From Larix kaempferi (Eukaryota > Streptophyta > Pinopsida > Pinales > Pinaceae), in the NCBI GenBank assembly GCA_027924585.1, contig BSBM01000096.1:1612001-1676000 (forward strand): DNA of 64,000 nucleotides, written 5' to 3'. Made by a program: the position numbers and the translations under genes. Below, piece after piece: positions 23,517 through 36,164 of this stretch (its first letter is position 1; each line of letters begins with the position of its first letter). The notes under the pieces were generated by a model. It saw only the letters and a program-made list of their open reading frames with translations, made no database searches and was not told where the DNA came from.

Positions 23517-26330
23517 GTACGGTAGGCCCATAAGGTTGGAATAGAATGTGATGCCATTTGGACTTATATTTATCCACCATACGTTGGAGCATGGTTTTGA
23601 GCATCTTGTTAACAACCTCAACTTGGCCATTGTCCTACGGGTAGTATGAAGAGGCATATAGATGATCACATTTTAGGAGGGTAGATAACTCCTTCCAGAT
23701 GGTGTCCTTGAAATGTATACAACGCCCAGATACAAGTTACTGAGGGAACTTGAACTAAGTAATGACATGGTTAAAGAAGAAGCGTAGCACAGTCTTGACT
23801 TGGTAGTTAAATGTGGGCATGGCTTCGAACCATTTCGTGAAATAGTTGACAACCACAATGATGTATTTGTGGCCACCGGACGAGGTCGGATTAAATTCCA
23901 TGAAATTAATGGCTCATTTGCAAAAAGAACCAAGGGTCATGACGATGTGTAGTGGCGCAGGAGGGGCCCTTGCCTTTAGGGAAAAGAGTCAGAAATTGCG
24001 ATAGTGTTTGACTACCATCATGCAACTGATAAAAATATTTGACCAAAAATAACCAGCAGGAATAACCTTTTGGGTGGTGGCCAAACCAGAGAGGTGGCTA
24101 CCGCAGGATCCACTATGGAATTCATTCAAGACCTACTCATCCTTAGCGTGTGTAAGACATCGACGCAAAATTGCGTCGACATAGCATCGATAAAGGACAT
24201 CACCGATAAAAAGGTATCATAAATCTTGATGGAGGATGCGACGTCGATCATCATGACTGAGGTGAAATCCAAATTTTTGGGTGTGTATATAGACTAGGAT
24301 GTCTTTGTACCATGGGTCATCCGAGGAAATGGTAAACATATGTTCATCAGGCAGAGTGACCATGATCAGAGGTGATGCATACAAACATGGTAATTGTGTC
24401 ATAAGTTGCACCAAGGCCAATTCCTTGGTTCTCTTGGGTGTAATGAATTCAAGGTCATATTCTTGAAGGATAACGATCTATTTGGACACACGAACTTGGA
24501 CGAGGCTGCGACTCAGGAGATAGACCATTGGGTTGGAGTCTACGAATACTATTGTTTGTCTTAGAAGAATGTAATTGCTCAGTTTCTAAACCAAAAAGAT
24601 GACGGATAAGGCCATTTTATCTTCCCGGGGATAACCCAAAGGTGGGCCAGATAAGGTTTGACTTACATAGTAAATGCCATGCTCTTGATGAGCAATACCT
24701 TCCTGGACTAGGACTCCTGTGATGGCATGTTCAGATGCCAAAATTTAAAGGATGAAATCCTTCATGAAATCTGGTGGTGATATCAAGGGAGTGGAAGTCA
24801 CAGCTTGTTTCAATGCATCAAAAGCAGTTTGTTCCTGTTCCTCTAAAACAAAAGGAATGTGGGTTCAAAGTAACAACAAGAAAGCATGGAATTTCATGGT
24901 GTAATCTGAGATGAATCATTAGAGAAAATTGGCCTTGCCTTGAATGCTTTGCAACTAGTGCAAGGTGCGAGGGGATGGAATATCAAGGATGGCTTGAACC
25001 TTCAAGGGATCCACGATGATACTTTTATGGGAAACAATAAATCCCATCAATTAAACTCCAGAGACACAAAATACACACTTAAGGGTTTTAAGGTAGATGT
25101 ACGGTACTTTCGACATTGTAGGAAGACTTGTTGGAGGTCTTCCAGGTGCTGAGATATTTTCTTGGATGGAGTTGTGAGTTCGTCCAAGTATACTAAGATG
25201 ATATGGACCAAATCATGAAAACACAAGGTCATGGCTCACTAAAAGGTGGCTCCATAATTTTTAAGGCCAAAGGGAATAATGTGATAGGAAAAAAGTTCCC
25301 GAAGGGGTGGTAAATGTAGTCTTATACTGACCCTCCTTCTGGATATGAATCTAATTGTAACGGGAGAATCCATCCTTGAAGGAAAGGACCTTGTGGCTAG
25401 TGCATGCGTCAATGAGTTGATCAATAAATGGTGTCGGGAAGTTGTCTTTGGTACATGCCATATTCAAATATTGGAAGTCGGTACATACACGAATGGTGCC
25501 TTAATTTTTATTAATAGGAACGGGGTTATAAACCCAAGTAGTATACGTAATTGGGTATATGAAACCGGCTTGCCGTAACTTTTCAATTTCAGCTTTTACC
25601 ATCGGCATTTTGGAAAAATGGATTGGTTGCTGCTTTTGGCGAACATGTGCAACGTCGGGCCAAGTGTCAATGTGATGCTTGACAATGGAAGGATTGAGAC
25701 TAGGCATTTCAGTGTAGGACCATGCAAAAACCTTCCAGAACTCTTGGAAGAGTTTCTTATAGGTAGTGACCTCATTAGGGGTGCAAGAGGTTCCTAACTT
25801 GATGTTTTCGACAAAACCAGATTTAACACAAATATCCACTTGGATAGTGGGAAATATGTTGGCCATGTTACCTTCCTCGAAGGCATTAGGGGTTGGGATA
25901 AGATTCTTGAGCCATTCAAAGTTTCCATGAATGAAATAATTCGAATCGACCAAGAACTGATTGACTATAGATGTGGTAGGGTTCTCGGGAATAAACTAAG
26001 CACAATAAGCATATCATCCCAATGGAAGTCGGTCTCGGTTAATGTTTCAAGTATTTGTTCTTCACTTCAAAAGCATCGGGTTGAGGGCTCAAAGGGAGCA
26101 GTTAGAGCTGATAACGTGGCACGTGGATCCATGGTAACATAAATTGTGTTCATTTTGGTAAAAGTAGATTCCCGAGGGTGGATTTATTCAATGACGGTGA
26201 CCTGAGACTCCTAGGGAATGAGCATAGTGTGTAGTTTTTGGGTGTTAACAATGACTTTATTGTGTGGGTTAGGGATGGATGGAGTAACAAGTCATGGAAT
26301 TGATGGAATGATGGAGGTTGAAGTTAATCT
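23517..26330 (-). pseudogene. Tat-type Ty3/gypsy pol relic: protease tail, RT, RNase H, integrase
   Basis: On the minus strand, the order is: a pre-RT region (about 26160-25954, with STFTKMNTIYVTMDP and PRATLSAL-like text); RT N-terminus at 25953-25501 (EFWKVFAWSYTEMPSLNPSI, then KLRQAGFIYP); RT core in broken frames at 25424-25239 (FSYHIIPFGLKNYGATF) and 25232-25047 (VYLDELTTPSKKISQHLEDL, where YLDE stands for the YxDD catalytic box); RNase H at about 24900-24440; an HHCC zinc region at 24420-23990; and the integrase core at about 23935-23530 with SSGGHKYIIVVV, YFTKW and NGQVEVVNKM. Frameshifts and many stops make it non-functional. The integrase is cut at 23521 by the nested LTR element and resumes at 14750. 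Confidence 0.85.
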
Positions 26331-28276
26331 AATGAAAGTGGTGACATAAATGATGTTCATGAACAAATTTTATCAACCACATAGGAAATGAAATATTTAT
26401 TAACTTCAATGTGAATGTATATCGAAAGAAGGAAATACATAGGCACAGGTCATGGCACTGGTGAATGAGCATGATGAACCATAGGTATTTATCAAGAATT
26501 ATTTTGGTAGAGATGGAATGATTGATGTAGAAAATGGAGAATGTGGAAATGGAACTAGAATATTATAACATCATCCTTCAAATTATTTAAATCAATTCTT
26601 CATTTTTATGGCTTTGGATCCATCAACAACTTGGATGAAAAAGTCTTGTTGTTGTTGTTTTCAACTAAGAAACTTCTTGACTAAGTTTCTAGGGACTTTA
26701 GCTTAGAACATGACACAAAATATCATTACATTGCACATATTAATTATTGGAAGTTTGGAGGGTATAAAATTTGGTCTTCATGAATCACTCATGCATTAAA
26801 TTAGCACTAACCTACAATAAAACATGACATCATGGAATAAGAGAGGTGTGAGATCCCTCTTCACTCAAGAAATATGTAAAAAAATTACAAGTAGTACATA
26901 TGAAACAATTCAAAGGAAGATAAACAAAACAAAATTCATTTGTTACTTACAGGAGATAGGTGGCCACCTAGACTACCCAATAGTGTTTTGTTAATAACTT
27001 TTATGTTACACATCAGATTTGAATGATTTCAAATGAAAATGATAGTAGATTTAGAGGTATAATTCAATAAAAATACATTTTTAAAATGAATTAATATGTT
27101 ATGCCAAATCTGCTAAAGAACATCCTGCATGACAGAGTTGTTTGCAACTTCCCGCAAAGACCAATAGTTACTCATTTGCACATAAATATTATGTTTGGTG
27201 ACAGATTGACTTGATTCAAATTGGATGTGAAATTATATTCCCATATTTAAATCCAATATAAATATGTTTTAAGTCTAATAATAATTTATGCTTCAAATAT
27301 GCCAACGAACAACATAGGAGACATAGTTAGGCAATTTGTATTTTAGGCATAGATTTGTCGTACGATATCAGAATTGAGTGATTCAAATTAAATTGTAAAC
27401 TAAATTCATATGAGAATATGAAATATAATCACTTTTCTAATAACTATCAATTTAGGCACAAAAAGAGCGGTTGTCCCAACTCTGTTCCTACGCTGCCTAC
27501 TCTACGTCTAGTCTTTGTTTGGGTCAATTTTTTTTCGTTTGAGACCCAAATTGAATGATTCAAATTGGATTGTAAACTATATTTCAAGGTAAAATTTGTA
27601 TATAAACAGGTTTTAAAAATATCCCCATCTGATCTCTTGAAACATTATTGTCCGAACTATGTTTTCAATAAACCCAATGAGTCAGAATGCCCTAACAACC
27701 AATTTCTAAAAGAAATGATAATCTATTTGTGCATGAATGTTTGTAGGGGTATAATTTGGATGTAAGGCATCCCCATAACAAACATTTCAAGCATTCAATT
27801 CCTAGGTTGACTTATACATGCATTTTTGAAGTATGTGTCACTAAGCTGCAGATCCACAAAAGGTGAAGAGTGTGCAAGATACGAATAGATTGTTGTAGAC
27901 CAACTTCAAAAAATTGTATTTCAATGATACATGATATATTTTCATGAATCAAATTATATATTACATACCCATTTCTAAATTTTTTACTCTTGTGTATTGA
28001 TGACCTTCTTCAATGGCTTCCCCTTGAATCCTCTTGAATCCTTCGATTGAATATTAATTTACGAAACCTTCTTCCTCTTTCCAAGTTTCTTACAAAAGAC
28101 AAATTAGTAATATGGGTGGCTCTTACTGCATTACATAATCATTCTCTTCGAGTCTTTATTTTTATTCATGAAAGGAGAAGACATCATAAAACTAATTTGA
28201 TGAAATGAATGAAAGTATTTCATAAACAAAAACAACATCTTAAAACTAATGTGCAAAATTATCAATTTTAACCTAT
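26331..28276. other. intergenic DNA, no recognisable gene
   Basis: AT-rich sequence. It may include the decayed 5' part (gag, LTR) of the Tat element, but I cannot see either. Confidence 0.4.
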
Positions 28277-29881
28277 TGTAATGACCTCCTTTGTCTGAGT
28301 TTGACTGATGAAATTTTGAGGGCACTTATTTGAAAGTGACTAGGTTAAAGAAACAAGAATAAATGGTTTTCTATTCTTTTATTTTTAGGATAAATATTGT
28401 CGACCGATTAGCAATTAATAAATATGTTAGAAAGATAAATAAATTGTGGAAATGGGAATGAAGCAGGATAAATGCTTATGTTAAAACAATGAAAATATAT
28501 GATTTTTTCTTATTTGAGAATAAACATTGCTTACTGAATGACAATAGATGAATAAATGTTGAATACATGTTGAAGTTGAATAAAGCATGACTATGGATTA
28601 TATTGTGCAGTGTTACTGATGTGCGCATTGAGTGTGTGCAATGACGGGTATAACGATTTCCTAACTGACTCTCATGTGGAAATAAAGGGGGCGTAGAGAA
28701 TGGAAAAACACACATAAGAGAACAATGATTGAATTTCAAGTCTTAATAGCAATCCACACACGATTTTAGGGTTGCACAAACATAATGATCTTATTCCTCA
28801 ACTACCATTAGTCTCTCATAGGTTGTAGGAGAAAGACTTCAGGTAATGATTCCTAAGTCTCTACAACTGGTTCCCCACAGAAGGAAAGGAAATAATTTTA
28901 TTTTCTGAAGGACCCATAGAATTGACACAGTGACAACCATGAGAATTAAAATATGTATGCACTTGATTAAGCATATAGAAATTGCATTTAACTTTATTTG
29001 CAAAAGAAAGAGAAAAAATAAAAATCACTTGATTGTATCTCATGCAGACTATAGAATAAGTGTGTGCACATATTTCATAAAAGGGATTTAATAAATACAA
29101 GAAAATGGAAATGGAGTACATATTGGAATCCTAGTTAGGCAAGGAGTTTTAAATGAGTCAACAAGAGTTGAAATCCACTTTTACCCACATATTGAGGAAT
29201 GGGATCCTAGGATAAGGGAACACCTAGGAGTAATTTGTGGAACTCATGTGCACCTTCATGAGAAGGTGACACATGGAGGGTGAATAATAATAATAGAAAA
29301 ATAAACAAAAAAGTTAGTTTTGCATGAGAGAAACATGTGTCGCAAGGGATTTTCCTATTTATGGAAGAGAGCATAGAGAGGAAAGGAATTTTGTGCACCT
29401 TGATGCTGGATGGTACTTGTAATGGCCATTTGTGAACTTGTGTGTCTATTGTGAGTTTGGAAAGGAAAGTGCTCAAAAGATTGGAAGATCTAAAGCTTGG
29501 TTTACATTCCTTTTCTAGTGTGTTATTCTCTATGGCCCCTTTATAGCTCGAGGGACTAGGAGGAAGGAGAGTACTCCTAGTGTGGTAGTGTGGTCAATCG
29601 AGGAGTCAGACAAAATTTGGGAAATGTTGTATTCATAATCAGGAAAACGTGACCTTCGACAACATCCTCGGCAGCTGGACAACCATTGTAATCAGGTTTC
29701 ATCTTTCAATACTACTTACTTACTTTTATAGCTTTAAAACATTATTTTCTTTTCATTGTAAGGAGTACATGAATGAGTTATAAGTAGAATTGTATATTGC
29801 TGAAATCATTTGAAACTGTGTTGTTTAAATAATTATTTAAAAAATGCATATGTTTTTGTTGAAATTTTGAGGGTCCCTACA
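28277..29881 (+). repeat. LTR (5' or solo-like) of a retrotransposon without visible coding body
   Basis: The segment begins TGTAATGACCTCC, a common plant Ty3/gypsy LTR start, and ends GGGTCCCTACA directly before a primer-binding site. Its 1.6-kb length fits an LTR. No second copy is in the window and no gag or pol follows, so the element is truncated after about 30 kb. Confidence 0.6.
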
Positions 29882-29883
29882 TT

Positions 29884-29901
29884 TGGTATCAGAGCATGGT
29901 T
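29884..29901 (+). other. primer-binding site (tRNA-iMet type)
   Basis: TGGTATCAGAGCATGGTT is complementary to the 3' end of plant initiator tRNA-Met with one base missing. It starts two bases after the LTR end. Confidence 0.85.
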
Positions 29902-30426
29902 CAAATGCTTGGACTCGAGGGCTTGTTGTTTGATTTCCTCGTTTATGCTATAGATTTATCTTGATTAAAAAAAATATGTTTTGTTTAATTAGTAATAGGT
30001 TTTCCTTAAAACTTCTTTTTTTAAGGCCCATGAAGTTTATTTGAGTATTTAGATCTCTCTAACATTATTTCCTTTTAATGCGATCCGGTTATAGCCTAAA
30101 TATGATATGTAGATTTCAATGAAAGCTATATCTATGTGTTGCTTGAAATCTGAGAGTAAATTTAAATACAATTCTGTATATTTGTAATTCTTAAAAGTCA
30201 GAATTGCAGATTTGAAGGTATACCTGTATGCATGTAGTTTTTGAAGAAGTATGCATCACAGATTTGTATTACTGTTGAAATGTATTGAACAAATTGAGTA
30301 TGAATGTGGTTAATTGATTATAAAGCGTTGGAATACCCATCACCTAAACATGGAAAACGGTTAAACTTCCACCAACAATACCTTTTGATAAAGCTTAAAT
30401 AATATATTTACCATCCACATATCAAG
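29902..30426. other. AT-rich DNA after the primer-binding site
   Basis: No gag-like frame is visible, and no other feature. Confidence 0.5.
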
Positions 30427-30505
30427 GAACAAGTGATGGCATAGTGGTAAGGCGTTGGGCTTGTATATGATAGGTGAGAGGTTCGATTCTATTGAACCTA
30501 CAAAA
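30427..30505 (+). mobile_element. tRNA-derived SINE-like head
   Basis: A box TGGCATAGTGG (30436-30446) and B box GGTTCGATTC (30480-30489) are spaced as in a tRNA gene, but the acceptor stem and anticodon arm do not pair. A short A-run follows. Likely the head of a truncated SINE. Confidence 0.5.
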
Positions 30506-30533
30506 AAAATCCTCCAGTTGGGAATCGTCCACG

Positions 30534-30945
30534 CATCTTCCACTGAGATTCCAACTCGGATTACTAACTTTGTACTTGCGACCTGTCATGTGGTGTCATG
30601 AGGGTTCTAGTTAGGAATCGTCCATGTATCTTCCACTCGGACTACTAACTTTGTACTTGCAACCTGTCATGTGGTGTCATGAGGGTTCCAATTGAGAATC
30701 GTCCATGTATCTTCCACTGAGATTCCAACTCGGACTACCAACTTTGTACTTGCGACCTGTCATGTGGTGTCATGAGGGTTTCCATGTCCTGTCACTTGGT
30801 GTCATGAGGGTTGCCATGTCTTGTCACTTGCAACCTGTCATGTGGTGTCATGAGGGTTGCCATGTCCTATCACGTGGTGTCATGAGGGTTGCCATGTCAT
30901 TGTTGAATCCTCCAGTTGGTCCACGTGTCTGTCATGTGGTGTCAT
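30534..30945 (+). repeat. tandem array built on TGTCATGTGGTGTCATGAGGG
   Basis: At least seven imperfect units contain CATGTGGTGTCATGAGGGTT, with longer early units that also include CTTCCACT-GA-ATTCCAACTCGGA and ACTTTGTACTTGC. The array resumes at 32933 on the other side of an LTR element, so it predates that insertion. Confidence 0.8.
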
Positions 30946-31036
30946 TGTTAGGTTTATACGAGCATAAATAATAATTACGAGAGAAATAAAGAGAAACAAA
31001 GCAATCACATATCCCGAGTCAAGGTTAACCCTAACA
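30946..31036 (-). repeat. 3' LTR, internally deleted
   Basis: It matches both ends of 32598-32932: the part from TTAGGTTTATAC to GCAATCACAT and the part ATCCCGAGTCAAGGTTAACC to the end. The middle, about 245 bp, is missing, with the break at GCAATCACAT/ATCCCG. Confidence 0.85.
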
Positions 31037-31046
31037 ATCCCCCTTT
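31037..31046 (-). other. polypurine tract
   Basis: The minus strand reads AAAGGGGGAT next to the left LTR; related CCCCCTTTAAA units are repeated three times just to the right (31040-31120). Confidence 0.65.
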
Positions 31047-32580
31047 AAACTTGACTTCCCCCTTTAAAGGTTTAAACTTAACTTCCCCCTTTAAAGGTTT
31101 AAACTTAACTTCCCCCATATGCCCTTTTACATGCAAACTGCTTCATTAATTTTATTGTAATTTGTTTTCATGTATCTTCATGGTGTCTACAAGATCACCA
31201 TCTATTGCTTCATTCTCTCGCTTTTCCATGCTCGTTTTCTTGCTCATTCTCTACCATGCTCAACATTCACCATGATTCATAAATCCATAAACCATCACAT
31301 ATACAAAGAAATAAATTCTCCTCTTACCATTTATCATTATTTAAACACAATCATGACCACCACTTTCCAATCCAAGATCTTCTAAAAACCTATACATCAT
31401 GCCTTCTTAGAATCTCCATGCATCATTCCGAGCTCTCTTTCCCGTGATGCAAAACTCAAAACATGAATAAAAACTTAAACTTGAAGCACATCATCGAATA
31501 TCATAAAAAAATCCCTTTATTAAATATCACGTCCATTTACTTGCTCCCTTTTAAGTGTGACTTTATTCTCTAACAGGCCACCTCCATGGAATCCACTAAA
31601 TCATAATAAATGCATCATGTCCACCTGATTTTTTTTTAATTCATTTAAACAAACTTTTCTTCACCCTTTTAAATGACGTGACCTCATCCTTTTATAAAAT
31701 AACGTATATGAATTAAATACCTTCATGTGCCGTAAAGAGTAGCGGCCCAACTAACACTTCTCTACGCATATAGCGATTTCTTTCTCCACATTTGTTCTTT
31801 CCTCAACGGATCACATCTTTGATCTAGCAGGTAAGACAATCAACATGCAACCGCCTTTTCTCCAGCTCGATCGATCGGCTCCTCCAATCCTTGCTGCAAT
31901 TTCTCGTCTTGGATGGGCGCGTTCTCCTCTTCCTTCATGTTGAGCGAGGCTCCACTACGATAGCAGTAGACAATGCACCTTTCTCATGTGCAGTGATTCC
32001 TCATGCCTAATATCTCATGTAGACGAGCTTGCTCTCTATGGCCTTTCTTGAATCCTTGCGGCTACAGCCTCACGCAAGAAACGGCTTCCTTGTCTCCCTT
32101 GGCTCATGGATCTCCTTACGAGGCCTCACGATCTGCAAAATTTCTTCCTCCTCACAGATATGTTTCTCGTATACATCATCGTGCCAACATGTTGGATCCT
32201 CTTTCATGAGGTGGATCGCTACATTTCTCAGGGAACAAATCGTGGCTCCTCCACAGCCTCAAATTCTCCATGGCTTGCATTTCCACGCTGTCAGCGACTC
32301 CTTCAACATGATTGTCTTCCACATTATGCAATATTCCACATTGTACAATGGGGCGACCTCAATCGTAGAGGCAAAATACCACATGGCACATGCACACAGT
32401 GCTTTGACGGCTACTATAACAGGTATCAATGGCTTCTCCTCGGCAACGATTATTGGGCAGTGGTCTCCTCGGGTCCACAAGAGGCAGCAATTTATTCCAT
32501 CGTTGATCTTTACTTTACCCAGATCAATCAATCTATCTCTGCACACCTACTACACTCATAGCATTCTCAACGAGCACAAC
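31047..32580 (-). other. interior of the short LTR element
   Basis: Several overlapping frames exist between 32003 and 32619, on both strands, because this part is GC-richer. None shows gag, protease or any domain I know and I treat them as chance frames. The GC-richer half (about 31850-32580) could be captured host sequence. Confidence 0.45.
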
Positions 32581-32595
32581 CAGGCTCTGATACCA
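32581..32595 (-). other. primer-binding site (tRNA-iMet type)
   Basis: The minus strand reads TGGTATCAGAGCCTGGTTG from 32595, two bases inside the right LTR, complementary to initiator tRNA-Met with one missing base. Confidence 0.85.
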
Positions 32596-32597
32596 TT

Positions 32598-32932
32598 CGT
32601 TAGGTTTATACAAGCATAAATAATAATTCCGAGAGAAATAAACAGAAACAAAGCAATCACATAATAACAAAGCAATCACATAATAAATACATAATTTATC
32701 CAGGAAACCCCCATGCAGGAAAAACCAGCACCCAATGAAGATCTTCATTACATGACCAAAATCGGCTCACCTCCAGGCCACTTTACAATGGAGCCTCCTC
32801 AAGCCTTATAAAAGCTTCCTTACATGCAATACCATGGGGCAATACCATGGGCTACAACAAACCATGTGCCCAAAACCATGTGCTAGACCTAACCAACTTT
32901 GACTCAATCCCGAGTCAAGGTTAACCCTAACA
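32598..32932 (-). repeat. 5' LTR of the short element
   Basis: Full-length 335-bp LTR ending at CCTAACA; the inner end has changed from TGTTAGG to CGTTAGG. It contains a local duplication of AACAAAGCAATCACATAATA. Confidence 0.85.
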
Positions 32933-33150
32933 GTGATGAGGGTTGCCATGTCATTGTTGAATCCTCCAGTTGGTCCACGTGTCTGCTACATGTACATACC
33001 AACTGCCATTTGCCGCAGTAGGAATCATCCATGTATCATCCATGTATCTTCCTTCCACTGGGATGCCAACTCAGATTAGCAACTTTGTACTTGCAACTTG
33101 TCACGTGGTGTTATGAGGGTTGCCACGTCATTGTTGTGCAAGCCACATGT
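32933..33150 (+). repeat. tandem array, right part
   Basis: Continuation of 30534-30945 after the inserted element, with GATGAGGGTTGCCATGTCATTG and further degraded units. Confidence 0.7.
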
Positions 33151-35840
33151 CACCCTTCCAATAGTGCCATGTGGCACCATTTTTTGCATTTTTCCATTGT
33201 TTGTTGAAAACTTTAGAACTTAATATCTCGATCATCCACAATCCATTTGAGGTGAAATGAATGTCGTCGAAAAGCTCTGGTCGAGCCCTTCATGATGGTG
33301 CCATTTTCAATAGCATTAACGATTTTTAAATCTCGAGTGATCCTGGATCCTTTTGAATCACCAAGTCAAATCCAAGTTTGTTAACAATTTCAATTCCACT
33401 CTAAGTAGAAGAGTTTGCCAACTCCGATCTAACTCTGATTTGTTCAACTTTGGTATTAATGCATAGTTGGATGGGGAGTTATATCCATCCAACCCAACTT
33501 GTGCTTGCGATAATCATATCTGTATACCCTCCTTTGCAAAGGTAAATCATTGTGCCCTTATATTCAAATTCAAGAAATGTGATTCTTCTTTTATTGCACC
33601 CACATCTGCACCTATACATAAATGTACCCTTACAACAATTAAATTTAAGTCTTATAAAATCTATTACAGATATATATTATAGCTAAGAAATACAATAAAT
33701 ATTGTTCCAATTTTTGAGATTGTTGTTCTCAAGTGCATGTTGAAAATGAGCCCATAATGTGAATGCCAGGACTTGCATAAGCTGAACTGTGAATGGAAAT
33801 AACAAGTATGATAGGGTGTCCAAGGAATTGTTATACATTGTTTTAATTCTAAGATTTATTACTATTTTTTTAATACTATTTTTTTAACAAAACATAGAAA
33901 AAATTGTAAACCTTGTAGTTAGGATAATAATTCAATTTTAATATTTTTGTCCTTGTGATTCTGACCATTATCTAACTATTATCTAGTGTAAAATCTATGC
34001 TAAAAAGTTTTAAACTTTTTATGTAGCTTTAAGCTTTGGTTTGACAGGAACTTAAAACTTGTTTATGCAAACATTGGTTTGATAATTTGTCTTCTTGTTT
34101 TAGTCCATCATGTGCTTTTGCTCAAGATTTAAGTGAATTTTTTTTACTATGGTTTTAAAGTCTTTATTGTTGTCACACTTCCATTAGGGTTTTATGTATT
34201 TTATTTTATTAATATGGTAATGAATGCATTTATTTTTATTTGGTTATTACAATTTATTAATAATAATTGTATTCACCGACATTGCTACTTGTAGTTCTTG
34301 TATTAAATAAGCAACACCAAAGAGGTTATGTAAATTGCAACTTTTCCAATTCATTATATTAAACAAATTAAGATACATGTAGTCTTATATTGCTATTAAT
34401 TAGAAATTTTGTAGTGTTTGTGATTTAGTATAAGTACATTTTGTATTGGTTTGTAATTGATAAAAAATCATAAAAGATAAGTACAAAATTGTAAAAAGTT
34501 ATTTGTTGGAAAAGTTAATTATAAAGATGTAAACTTATTTTGTATTTTTTCTCTATTGGAATAATAATTATAGTTTTATTTGTTATTCATATTTTACCTT
34601 GCTTCTACATTCCATTAATATATTTTTACTTTTAGTTATACTTGGTGAAAAATAATCTTTTTTATGAATTTTAATCATCTACCTTCCTAATGTACAATGT
34701 ACAATGGTAACAATATTTAGAAGTTATAATTTTTTTATATATTAGGTGCATAGAATTTGATATAAGCATTATTGGTGACATAGATGAGCAAAACTATCTT
34801 TTTTGTGGCTAGGTTCATTGATATAAAAATCTTAGTAGATTGGAGCTTATATGTTGTAGTGGCTCACTTTTTTCAACCAACATGGGATATTAATTTTGTA
34901 TAGAGAGGTATTTATGTTGTAAAAACAATTCCCAGATGCGCACATATTAGCCATATCTGGTTTAGTGATGGGCATTTTTTAGGAAATCATGTGAAAGACT
35001 ACTATAAAGAACTTATAGTGAGATATATTTTAATTTTTACACAAAAGGAATGGCAAAGGTCTAGCAACAAACATACTCACATCACAAACAATTAAACATT
35101 ATGTTAGTAAGAGGCACCACTCTCTTATGGGTGCCCCATTGACATAAGGATCATGTTATATTGGAACTTATATGTTGGTTATGAAATTATCAAAACAACT
35201 CTTTCATGTTGAAAATAAAAAAATACCCACTTAATAAACAGCTAAATTAACAAGTTGATACCTTGTGAAAAACTTTTAAAGTATTCTTCTCGTTAAAGAT
35301 TCATATCTATGCATAATAGATTTCAATGTATAAAAATTCTATTGCTTCAGTAGATTATAGAACTATAATTCATACACATAGGCCAAATTTCACATTTAGT
35401 GAAGAGTTTTGTGTTGTTTATTAAAATGAATAGAACTTGTTAGTATACAACTTGATTTTCCAGGTTACACATTTCCTTGTCCTTTAGCTAAGGTTCCTTC
35501 AACATATCCACAATTTTGGACTGAACATATCCTATTATTGCTCCACACAATGTCATTGTTGCAATGGGATGCATTGCTTTCCCATCAATGATGACACTAT
35601 TAGTTGTTTGAATCACAATGTTGACTATTTCTGATTTCCTCTTATGCTATGTTGATCTCATCACTACTTTATTCTTATTATCGAAGATAAAGCCCCATGA
35701 TCATACTCATATGTGCTTCAAGGTTTTCAACCATACTAATATATGATATGTTATTGTTTGCATCTAGTCTTTGGGTGTGTGCAAGAAGATGAGGGTCACT
35801 TTAGATGCAATGCTACTTTTTTCAAAACTCGTTCCTGATA
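33151..35840. other. AT-rich intergenic DNA
   Basis: No gene or element is recognised. Confidence 0.5.
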
Positions 35841-35847
35841 CATAAAA

Positions 35848-35983
35848 CATAACGCGTTTCTGATATTTAGCACCTACCATGGTAAGACCCGAGCCTAACA
35901 TGTCATTGGACATGTAGGATAGGTAACCATAACGCGTACGCGTTATGTAGTGACAAAACGCGTACGCGTTATGTAAATCTAAA
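35848..35983 (+). promoter_or_regulatory. palindromic 26-bp boxes (ACGCGTACGCGT), left cluster
   Basis: Two adjacent units, AACGCGTACGCGTTATGTAG (from 35930) and AACGCGTACGCGTTATGTAA (from 35957), each centred on the perfect palindrome ACGCGTACGCGT, plus a half-box AACGCGTTTC near 35850. A TATA-like TTTAAATA (about 35990) and a GC-rich leader follow, so the layout is that of a promoter for plus-strand gene A. Related boxes occur at 49086-49165 and 52917-53045. Confidence 0.6.
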
Positions 35984-35999
35984 AATGAATTTAAATACA

Positions 36000-36164
36000 C
36001 AGTCCCGACGATTGCCGACCAGCCGCGGCACTCACGCATCAGAAACGCGAAATAGAGGCGAAATAGACCCTGGACGAGGATGATTTGTGGCCCACTCAAG
36101 TATCGGTGTTGCTCGATTTAGCTAGAGGAGAGACAAATTCACCGGTGGATTGTCATCTAGTCAG
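36000..36164 (+). other. candidate 5' leader exon of gene A
   Basis: A GC-rich stretch starts about 10-15 bp after a TATA-like sequence and ends at CTAGTCAG/GTAATT, a good plant splice donor (GT at 36165). The first coding exon of gene A begins at a splice acceptor at 39123, so an upstream exon must exist. This is the best candidate but RNA is needed to prove it. Confidence 0.35.

Larger units (their letters stand above)
30946..32932 (-). mobile_element. short non-autonomous LTR retrotransposon (TRIM/LARD-like), minus orientation
   Basis: The outer ends are perfect inverted heptamers TGTTAGG (30946) and CCTAACA (to 32932). Flanks GTCAT (30941-30945) and GTGAT (32933-32937) are a 5-bp target duplication with one mismatch. 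The primer-binding site lies on the minus strand beside the right repeat and the purine tract beside the left repeat, so the element reads right to left. The 1.56-kb interior has no gag or pol. The left LTR is only 91 bp against 335 bp at the right, from one internal deletion. Confidence 0.85.

Noticed and set aside
32003-32619. Overlapping 68-196 codon plus frames in the short LTR element
   Set aside because: Three plus frames and one minus frame are open together, no gag or pol motif occurs, and the primer-binding site lies at their end on the opposite strand.
30534-33150. CRISPR-like array (repeats with spacers)
   Set aside because: Unit lengths vary, spacers are themselves repeated and degenerate, and the context is plant nuclear DNA.
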